From Phormidium tenue FACHB-886 (GTDB lineage Bacteria; Cyanobacteriota; Cyanobacteriia; Elainellales; Elainellaceae): a stretch of 64,000 nucleotides of DNA. Positions within the stretch are counted from its first letter, which is position 1. Each line of letters begins with the position of its first letter. The position numbers and the translations under genes were made by a program. The stretch spans positions 62,001-126,000 of the forward strand of contig NZ_JACXWX010000003.1 of the NCBI RefSeq assembly GCF_014764505.1, given 5' to 3'. The notes beneath the pieces are model-generated. The model was not told the DNA's origin. It did no database searches and saw only the letters and a list, made by a program, of their open reading frames with translations. Below, piece by piece: positions 58,578-64,000 of the stretch.

Positions 58578-59168
58578 TTAAAGGGCTGAACTAACTGCCC
58601 CTGTTGCTTGTAATTCGTCAAGCTTTGCCAAAACTTCTGTGCTGTGGATCGCAGGCCGCACACCTAGAAAGCGCTCTCGCAAAATCCCGTCGGGATCTAC
58701 TAGGTAGGTATGCCGCAGCGAGCTGTAGCCCATCCAAGACCCGTACGCCTTGCTGACTTTGCCCTCTACATCGGCAAGCAGCGGAAACTTAAGTCCTTCA
58801 GAGTCACAGAATTCGGCGTGAGAGTCTGTATCATCGGTGCTGATGCCCAAAATCTGCGTGTTGCGATCGAGATACTTGGGCAGGTCTTTCTGAAAGCGCT
58901 GTGCCTCTAGCGTGCAACCGGGCGTAAAGTCTTTGGGGTAGAAATACACCACTACCCATTTGCCTCGATAGTCCGAAAGGGAAACTTTGCCATCGCTGCT
59001 AGGCAAGGTAAATTCTGGTGCGGGCTGATCGATCGGCGGTTGAGTACCCCCTAGAGCAATTGCGCTGGGTGCAACACTCAGCGAAGTGAGCCAGATACAG
59101 CAAAGAACCCACAAAACTTTGAACAAAGCGCGGCGAGAGATCATCATTACGAGAGAGATTGAACCCAT
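58578..59168 (-). CDS. BCP/PrxQ-type peroxiredoxin, exported
   Basis: The 196-residue protein has a signal sequence with a twin-arginine-like start (MISRRALFKVLWVLCCIWLT), so it should be lumenal or periplasmic. The thiol-peroxidase domain shows DQPAPEFTLPSSDGKVSLSD and the peroxidatic Cys in FTPGCTLEAQRF. The resolving Cys usually five residues later is Gln; another Cys in HAEFCDSEG may do that job, or an external thiol. SWMGYSSLRHTYLVDPDGIL is typical of the family. ATG codons at 59147 and 59144 are alternative starts. It removes hydrogen peroxide and alkyl hydroperoxides. Confidence 0.9.
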   Translation of the reverse strand: MGSISLVMMISRRALFKVLWVLCCIWLTSLSVAPSAIALGGTQPPIDQPAPEFTLPSSDGKVSLSDYRGKWVVVYFYPKDFTPGCTLEAQRFQKDLPKYLDRNTQILGISTDDTDSHAEFCDSEGLKFPLLADVEGKVSKAYGSWMGYSSLRHTYLVDPDGILRERFLGVRPAIHSTEVLAKLDELQATGAVSSAL

Positions 59169-59301
59169 AAGATAGCTTTAATATAAGTTTACAGAGATAA
59201 GTCCCTGTTTTTCTCGCTTTGCCAAAAAGCGAATCCAATCTTAGCTGTCTGCTAAGCCATAGAGATGCATTCTGAAAACTGAAGCCTATCGGGAGGTCTT
59301 T

Positions 59302-60093
59302 ATGCTAGAGCTTTATCAGTTTGAACCTTCCCACTACTGCGAAAAGGTTCGTTTGATTCTGGATTACAAAGGCTTGGAGTATCGCAAGGTAGAAGTAACG
59401 CCTGGATTAGGGCAGTTTGACTTGTACCAGATGTCGGGGCAGCGTAAAGTTCCTGTTTTGAAAGACGGCGTCGAAGTGATCGCTGATTCAACTGCGATCG
59501 CCCTTCACCTGGATAAGAAACACCCCGACCGCCCGATTCTGCCAACCGACCCAGAACAGCGTGCCCTCTGCCTGCTCATGGAAGAATGGGCAGATGAATC
59601 GATCGGCGCAAACAGCGAGAAAGTGATGCTGGGAGCACTCAACCAAGATCCAGCCTTTCGGACTGCGATGCTGCCTTCTTCCACCCCTGGCTTCCTGAAG
59701 ACGATCGTAGAGGCTGTTCCTGGAGAAGCACTCAGCCTGTTGGGAACCGGTGTTGGTTTGGGATCAGATGCCGTGAAGTTGGCTCGTAAGGCAATGCAGC
59801 AAAACCTGGAAGCGCTGAGCGTGCTGTTAGCCCATCGCCCTTACCTCATTACCGACCACCCAACGCTGGCAGATTTTGCCGTAGCAGCGTTAACCATGTA
59901 CGTGAAGTTTCCGACCGGTGCGTACTTGGATCTACCTGCCGCACTGAAAGGAAAAGGCGTACCGGGGCTAGCAGATAACCCAGCTTATGAACCCTTCTGG
60001 ACATGGCGCGATCGTCTCTATGCCGATTACCGCAAGTTCTCTATGGCAACCGCTTCCACGTCATCTTCTCCAAAGTCGATCAGCATTGACTGA
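59302..60093 (+). CDS. Glutathione S-transferase family protein
   Basis: A strong GGGAGG lies 5-7 bases before ATG 59302. The 263-residue protein has the thioredoxin-like domain with the catalytic-type YQFEPSHYCEKVRLILDYKG, the cis-Pro motif RKVPVL, DSTAIALHLDKKHP, and a helical C-terminal domain with an insertion (LSLLGTGVGLGSDAVKLARK) before HPTLADFAVAALTMYVKFPT. It is probably a soluble thiol transferase; the CEK Cys could form a mixed disulfide with glutathione as in Omega/DHAR-like GSTs. Its position next to the peroxiredoxin and PerR-like genes fits oxidative stress. Confidence 0.88.
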   Translation: MLELYQFEPSHYCEKVRLILDYKGLEYRKVEVTPGLGQFDLYQMSGQRKVPVLKDGVEVIADSTAIALHLDKKHPDRPILPTDPEQRALCLLMEEWADESIGANSEKVMLGALNQDPAFRTAMLPSSTPGFLKTIVEAVPGEALSLLGTGVGLGSDAVKLARKAMQQNLEALSVLLAHRPYLITDHPTLADFAVAALTMYVKFPTGAYLDLPAALKGKGVPGLADNPAYEPFWTWRDRLYADYRKFSMATASTSSSPKSISID

Positions 60094-60126
60094 TGTAATT
60101 AACTAGTGCTGTAGGCTGGCTCTGCC

Positions 60127-61383
60127 TTAGGCTGTTGTCGCTTGCAGCGCCAGCACAGCACTACCATAGGCTGCCTCTGTTTGAGGAGAGGGTAGCACGG
60201 GTGTTTGCAAACGGCGCGATCGAATCTTTGCCCAAGCTAGATTTTTCGCGCCGCCTCCTGCTGTATAAACTCGCGCCAGCGGAGTTGCGCCTAGCTGTTG
60301 CAGCAAACTGTAGCCTTTTGCTTCGATTTGCGCCATGCTCTCTAGCAAACCCTGCAGAAACTCAACTGGATCATCTGGGCGAGGTAATAGACGGGGCAGC
60401 AGGGTTGGATCGTTGATGGGAAACCGTTCGCCTGGTTTCAGCAAGGGATAATAGTTCAGCAAACTGGGTCGAGTGGGATCGATCTGCTGGCTTAGCATTG
60501 CCAGCTCTGCTTCGCTAAAGAACTGCCGCAGCACTGCCCCGCCCGTATTAGAAGCGCCGCCGACCAGCCACAGATCGCCCAATCGATGGCTGTATATGCC
60601 ATACTGTGCCGCATCTACCCGTATTTCACTTAGCAGCTTCAGCACAAGCGTAGACCCTAACGAAGTGACTGCCTCACCCGGAACTTGGACACCACTTGCC
60701 AAAAATGCAGCGATACTATCCGTTGTGCCTGTACAAACCCAGCATTCCGGCATGTCTAACTCCGCTGCGATCGCTGGCTTCACAGGCGCGATCGGCGTTC
60801 CTGGAGCCACCACTTGCGGCAGCTTAAACGGCAACGTCAGAGAAGAAAGCCAGTCAGGATAACGCAGCTCACCCACGTCATAGCCTAGCTTCAGCGCATT
60901 GTGATAATCGCTGATGCCCAATCTGCCGTGCAGCAAAAAAGCCAGCCAATCAGCCTGATGCAAAAAATAGCCGTTAGCTACATTGGGTTGATTTGCCCAC
61001 CAGAGCAGCTTGGCAAGGCTAGAAGTGGCGCTAATAACCGTGTGATCAGCAGGCGCAATCGCCTTGACGCGATCTAAAACTGCAGCACCCCGATCGTCGT
61101 TGTAGAGAATCGGCTGTTCCAGGGGATTGCCCGCTCCGTCGCAAATCAGGACAGTTGAAGAAGTGCCATTAATCACGATCGCCCGGGAGACCTGCCGCAA
61201 AGCTAAAGGAATGCTGCCCAGAAGCGCAAACAGCGTATTTTTCCAGGTCATCGCCCAGTTTTCAGGAGCAGGTTCAAAAGAGAGGCTGTAGCTAGCCTGA
61301 ATCTGGCGATCGCTACTAATAACAATAGCTCTGGCTCCAGAGGTTCCAAAGTCAATGCCAATAAAAGTTTCTGTTTCAGTCAT
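60127..61383 (-). CDS. FGGY-family sugar kinase, D-ribulose kinase-like
   Basis: The 418-residue kinase has the N-terminal ATPase motif FIGIDFGTSGARAIVI with D11, the catalytic Asp in VCTGTTDSIAAFLASGVQ and the second phosphate motif EAVTSLGSTLVLKLLSE. VYTAGGGAKNLAWAKIRSRR is the adenine-binding part. It resembles the cyanobacterial/plant group including the Synechococcus sugar kinase and Arabidopsis XK-1, for which D-ribulose kinase activity has been described. It would return D-ribulose to the pentose phosphate pool. Its start overlaps the stop of the upstream SGNH gene by 4 bases (ATGA), so the two are coupled. Confidence 0.9.
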   Translation of the reverse strand: MTETETFIGIDFGTSGARAIVISSDRQIQASYSLSFEPAPENWAMTWKNTLFALLGSIPLALRQVSRAIVINGTSSTVLICDGAGNPLEQPILYNDDRGAAVLDRVKAIAPADHTVISATSSLAKLLWWANQPNVANGYFLHQADWLAFLLHGRLGISDYHNALKLGYDVGELRYPDWLSSLTLPFKLPQVVAPGTPIAPVKPAIAAELDMPECWVCTGTTDSIAAFLASGVQVPGEAVTSLGSTLVLKLLSEIRVDAAQYGIYSHRLGDLWLVGGASNTGGAVLRQFFSEAELAMLSQQIDPTRPSLLNYYPLLKPGERFPINDPTLLPRLLPRPDDPVEFLQGLLESMAQIEAKGYSLLQQLGATPLARVYTAGGGAKNLAWAKIRSRRLQTPVLPSPQTEAAYGSAVLALQATTA

Positions 61384-62339
61384 AAATCTGTATCTATCTG
61401 CTGAATCTCCTGGCTGATTTGTTGAACGACCTGTAAGTTTCCGGTTTGGCTAAGGTGAATTGAGTCGATGTAATGTGCTTTGAAATTGGGGTCATCCACA
61501 AAGGTCGGCAGGATATCGATAAAGGGAATCTGCTGCTGCTGTGTAAAGTTGCTGAGTCGCTCTCTAGCCGTTCTTTCGTAGCTGCGGGAGCCGTTTTCTA
61601 CTTCGCGTAGCAGCGGTGTGATCACCAGCAGCAGTTGGGCATTGTTTTGGGCCGCGATCGCCTGAGTTTGCCGAATAGCTTCCAGATTAGCAGCGACACG
61701 ATCACCGCCTTCTTGCTGAAGCTGATTGAGTTCTGGAATGGCTACTGGTTTGCTGAGATAGCGGCTCAACACTTCAGCAATAGCAAGCGGTGGTTTGCGA
61801 TCAGGATAGTTTGGGTCACGTCCCACGACAACAGAATAGGGCGCGATGCCAAACAAATCATCAGTATTAATCACCTGTACAACTATTTGGGATTCAAACG
61901 TGCCAAATCGCTGAAGATACGCAAGTTCGTTTCGGGGTGACCAAGAGTTTGCAGATGCATTCAGCACTTCTACGCGATCAAATATTTTTTCTGTATCCTG
62001 GAGCTGACGCTGCAGTAATGTAGAAAGAGTCTTATCTTGATCTGTCCACCAGCCTCCATTCACGATCGAATCGCCAATTAGCAGAATTCGCAGCGTTTTA
62101 GCAGCGCGGGTTGGTGCAACATCAGGACTCCGCATGGAATACTGATTGATGGAGATCAACTTACCGAACCGGCGCGTAGTTTGGTTGGGAGATAGCAAAT
62201 AGCCGATTTCTGGATCGGCAAGATAGGTGAGCGGGTTGCCAAACCCAAATAGCGATCGCAGCACTGCTTCCAGAATTGCCAGCGCTGCCACAGCGCCAAC
62301 TGCGATCAATCCCAGCCAATTAAGCCAAACCCTCTCCAT
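61380..62339 (-). CDS. Membrane-anchored SGNH/GDSL-like hydrolase
   Basis: The 319-residue protein has one N-terminal membrane helix (LIAVGAVAALAILEAVLRSL) and a periplasmic SGNH domain: block I GDSIVNGGWW, an Asn in NASANSWSPRN and block V DSIHLSQTGN with Asp and His. It could be an O-acetyl esterase or lipase-like enzyme for envelope polymers. It is first in a two-gene coupled unit with the FGGY kinase and follows the EamA transporter gene at 4 bases, so all three minus-strand genes may be one transcript. Confidence 0.85.
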   Translation of the reverse strand: MERVWLNWLGLIAVGAVAALAILEAVLRSLFGFGNPLTYLADPEIGYLLSPNQTTRRFGKLISINQYSMRSPDVAPTRAAKTLRILLIGDSIVNGGWWTDQDKTLSTLLQRQLQDTEKIFDRVEVLNASANSWSPRNELAYLQRFGTFESQIVVQVINTDDLFGIAPYSVVVGRDPNYPDRKPPLAIAEVLSRYLSKPVAIPELNQLQQEGGDRVAANLEAIRQTQAIAAQNNAQLLLVITPLLREVENGSRSYERTARERLSNFTQQQQIPFIDILPTFVDDPNFKAHYIDSIHLSQTGNLQVVQQISQEIQQIDTDL

Positions 62340-62343
62340 TCAC

Positions 62344-63249
62344 TCAGCCTTCTTTATACAACAGCGATATGCCAGTCATTGATAACAAAATTAGCCCTGC
62401 TCCAATCCATTGAGCGTTTGACAAAGTTTCATTCAAAAACAAGGACGCACCACTAATAGTAAAAAGAGGAATCAAAATCAGGAACAATGCAGCGAAGCTA
62501 GCAGGCATATTTTGAAGAACAATCGTGTGAAGCCAGAAGGGTAAAGCATGAAGCATGATTCCAGAAAGCGATGCAACTGCTAGCGTGATGGGCGTAAACC
62601 GAGCCAATCCTGAGCTGAACCAAACTAAGCTTACCCCCCAAACCAGCAAAACGCCCAGCAAGCCGATCGCCTGGTTCAATGCTGTAATGAGCAGCGGACT
62701 AGCATAAGCAACTCTGTCACGCACCAGCACGGTGTACAGAGCCGCGCAAAAAGTGCCAATGAGGATTAGCAAGTTACCCAAAGCTGAATTACTACCTGCT
62801 GCTGTGGTGCTACCTGTTACCGTCACCAGTGCCACCCCAGAAACACCTAACAGCGCCAGCAACAGCAGCGGCACCCTCACTCGCTCACCCAGAATCACCC
62901 ACGCTAGCGCCATAATCAAAATTGTTTCTAGCGACCAGATCAGCGCTTCCACGCTAGCAGAGATCAGCACTAACCCTGCGATCGCGGTTGTAAACGAAAG
63001 CCCGGGCTGCAGCAAGCCTGGTAAGCCGAGCTGCCATGATTCCGCAAGGGGCGGCAGCGGCGATCGCCGTCCTACTATGATGATCCACAGCAGTAAATTG
63101 CTGCATAGCAACTGCACCAGCAGTAGCGTCAAAGGTGGCACAAACTCCAGCACCCCTTTTGTCATCACGGTTGCGATGCCCCAACAGGCAGCTGCCGCAA
63201 CCCCAGCCACAATACTTTTCCGACGCAATAAAATAGGAGAGTCTGCCAC
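62344..63249 (-). CDS. EamA-family (drug/metabolite) transporter, GTG start
   Basis: The 301-residue protein has ten membrane helices in two repeats, the EamA signature: AACWGIATVMTKGVLEFVPP and the second-half LRDRVAY then HTIVLQNMPASFAALFLILI and FLNETLSNAQWIGAGLILLS. It starts with GTG at 63249 (MADSPILLRRK). EamA proteins export amino acids, nucleotides or drugs; the substrate is unknown. The stop is 4 bases before the SGNH gene's ATG, so they are probably co-transcribed with the FGGY kinase gene. Confidence 0.9.
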   Translation of the reverse strand: MADSPILLRRKSIVAGVAAAACWGIATVMTKGVLEFVPPLTLLLVQLLCSNLLLWIIIVGRRSPLPPLAESWQLGLPGLLQPGLSFTTAIAGLVLISASVEALIWSLETILIMALAWVILGERVRVPLLLLALLGVSGVALVTVTGSTTAAGSNSALGNLLILIGTFCAALYTVLVRDRVAYASPLLITALNQAIGLLGVLLVWGVSLVWFSSGLARFTPITLAVASLSGIMLHALPFWLHTIVLQNMPASFAALFLILIPLFTISGASLFLNETLSNAQWIGAGLILLSMTGISLLYKEG

Positions 63250-63584
63250 TTTAACAGCCCAAATATGGCGATTGAGATAATATCACTCTGCTGCAGATTG
63301 AGTTAATGCCCCCAACGTATGAAAAGGAGCTGCGGTTCTGATTCTGCCAGAAGTTATAAAAATTCTTAAAAGTATGTGTTTAGACCCAGGGTTTCTGTGA
63401 AGTATGGCTAGAATTAAACTGTTTTATTTTCAACTTGGCTTCTAGCCTTAAATCCATAGTGTTTCTCAACTTTTATAGCCATACTCACCCTCAGAACGAA
63501 CCGCTATTCGCTTCTGCAGGCGTACCATGTTTGGTTGAGAACAACTATAGTCCACCACTTGCAAAACCAGCAGGAGAATACGTT
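63250..63584 (+). promoter_or_regulatory. Upstream region of the small membrane protein gene and EamA promoter
   Basis: This 335-base divergent region contains no other gene. An AT-rich stretch with TATGGCTAGAATTAAAC (63402-63420) is a possible extended -10 region for the plus-strand gene, leaving a leader of about 160 bases. No riboswitch motif was recognised. Confidence 0.35.
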
Positions 63585-63722
63585 ATGACTGACTTCAACC
63601 GAGGCATCATGAAATTTAAGGGAGCAGACAGCCCGATTGCCGTTGTCCTCTCCGGGACATTAATCATCGGCTCGATCGCCTTTCTCATTCTTTGGGCGCT
63701 CCGCTCAGCTTATGCCGTTTAG
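63585..63722 (+). CDS. 45-residue single-pass membrane protein
   Basis: ATG 63585 is preceded by AGGAG at an ideal 8 bases. The product is MTDFNRGIMKFKGADSPIAV followed by a membrane helix (VVLSGTLIIGSIAFLILWAL) and a short RSAYAV tail. The size, N-terminal polar part and helix resemble the small subunits of photosynthetic membrane complexes, but I cannot name the family with certainty. A strong hairpin 14 bases after the stop closes the transcript. Expression is probably robust given the ribosome site. The longer frame from 63435 has no such signal. Confidence 0.75.
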   Translation: MTDFNRGIMKFKGADSPIAVVLSGTLIIGSIAFLILWALRSAYAV

Positions 63723-63736
63723 ACGCGACGTTGGGA

Positions 63737-63783
63737 ATAATTTTGTGTGTTCCACAGTTGTATAATGGAATACACAAAATTAT
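63737..63783. terminator. 18-bp hairpin between convergent genes
   Basis: Arms 63737-63754 (ATAATTTTGTGTGTTCCA) and 63766-63783 pair with a single G-T wobble around an 11-base loop. AT-rich flanks on both sides suit termination in both directions. The right arm overlaps the stop codon of the minus-strand gene. Confidence 0.75.
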
Positions 63784-64000
63784 CTTATTGATACCTCATT
63801 ACAGTGGTAAAGCCGGTAATCGTATCCGTGCATTTTGGGGCGATCGACTGTATCCAACGTACAGCCTTCTAAATCAGGTTGCACCACTGGCAAGAAATTA
63901 ACTGTCCATAGATCAAAGGGGCGAGGCAGCCGTAATACAGTTTGTTGAAGCGCTTCCACGGCAGTATTAGAGCGGGGTGCAAGATGCGCCAGAAAAAATT
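63780..64000 (-). CDS. C-terminal part of an unrecognised protein, 5' end outside window
   Basis: The minus-strand frame is open from the right edge and stops at 63780-63782 (TAA), 73 codons. It reads LAHLAPRSNTAVEALQQTVL, RLPRPFDLWTVNFLPVVQPD, LEGCTLDTVDRPKMHGYDYR, LYHCNEVSIR. The composition and proline/tryptophan content look like a real protein end. I do not recognise the family. A competing plus-strand frame in the same place (63692-63901) lacks a ribosome site and overlaps the small gene. Confidence 0.6.
   Translation of the reverse strand, partial: FFLAHLAPRSNTAVEALQQTVLRLPRPFDLWTVNFLPVVQPDLEGCTLDTVDRPKMHGYDYRLYHCNEVSIR

Noticed and set aside
63692-63901. 69-codon plus-strand ORF at the right end
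   Set aside because: It overlaps the small membrane gene and runs through its terminator; the minus-strand frame is more protein-like.

Overview
The window is a 64 kb piece of a cyanobacterial chromosome. The evidence is direct. It carries dark-operative protochlorophyllide reductase genes (chlL, chlN), ndhD, vipp1, a beta-carotene ketolase gene, a Ycf51-family gene, an NdbB-like dehydrogenase and a cyanobacterial-type secA. The octamer GCGATCGC is also very frequent. Gene content and a moderately high GC level fit a Leptolyngbya-like filamentous lineage, but that is inference. No rRNA, tRNA, CRISPR array, intact transposase or prophage was seen. Both ends cut genes: a DUF3386 gene on the left and an unrecognised minus-strand gene on the right.

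Layout. 1-13 kb is almost all minus strand: DUF3386, a Ser/Thr kinase with TPRs, a likely operon of membrane-anchored repeat protein, receiver-DUF3685 protein and thioredoxin-like thylakoid protein, a second paralogous repeat protein, and an unusual photolyase/cryptochrome homologue. 13-18.4 kb is plus strand: coaD overlapping a coiled-coil gene, sufU, ycf51-like, a glycerol-dehydrogenase-like gene and an aminotransferase. 18.4-24.4 kb is minus strand: era, an aspartoacylase-like gene, a GST, natE-like, a ferredoxin and codB. 24.4-26.3 kb is a gene graveyard with two decayed ORFs, a large GC-rich inverted repeat and an isolated terminator. A third decayed fragment, from an amino-acid permease, lies at 20.8-21.1 kb. 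26.3-38.3 kb carries membrane and bioenergetic functions: a cadD-like gene, vipp1, ndhD, ndbB, secA and a metal ABC permease.

38.3-45.6 kb is plus strand and holds the most coherent accessory module: formamidase, a biuret-amidohydrolase-like cysteine hydrolase, a nucleoside-type ABC ATPase, a LysE-type exporter and a second cysteine hydrolase. Together they look like scavenging of nitrogen from small amides. An alpha/beta-hydrolase-fold protein lacking its nucleophilic serine sits just upstream. 45.6-56.9 kb holds a DUF1400 hydrolase, ligA, two membrane glycosyltransferases, crtW, a TPR gene and the chlL-DUF5331-chlN cluster. 57-60 kb pairs a PerR-like Fur regulator with a lumenal-type peroxiredoxin and a GST. 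60-64 kb has a D-ribulose-kinase-like FGGY kinase, an SGNH hydrolase, an EamA transporter and a 45-residue membrane protein.

Assignments come from reading motifs and from memory of protein families; no search was run. Start codons were revised where a Shine-Dalgarno match, a signal peptide or the usual family N-terminus supported another choice, and each revision is stated.
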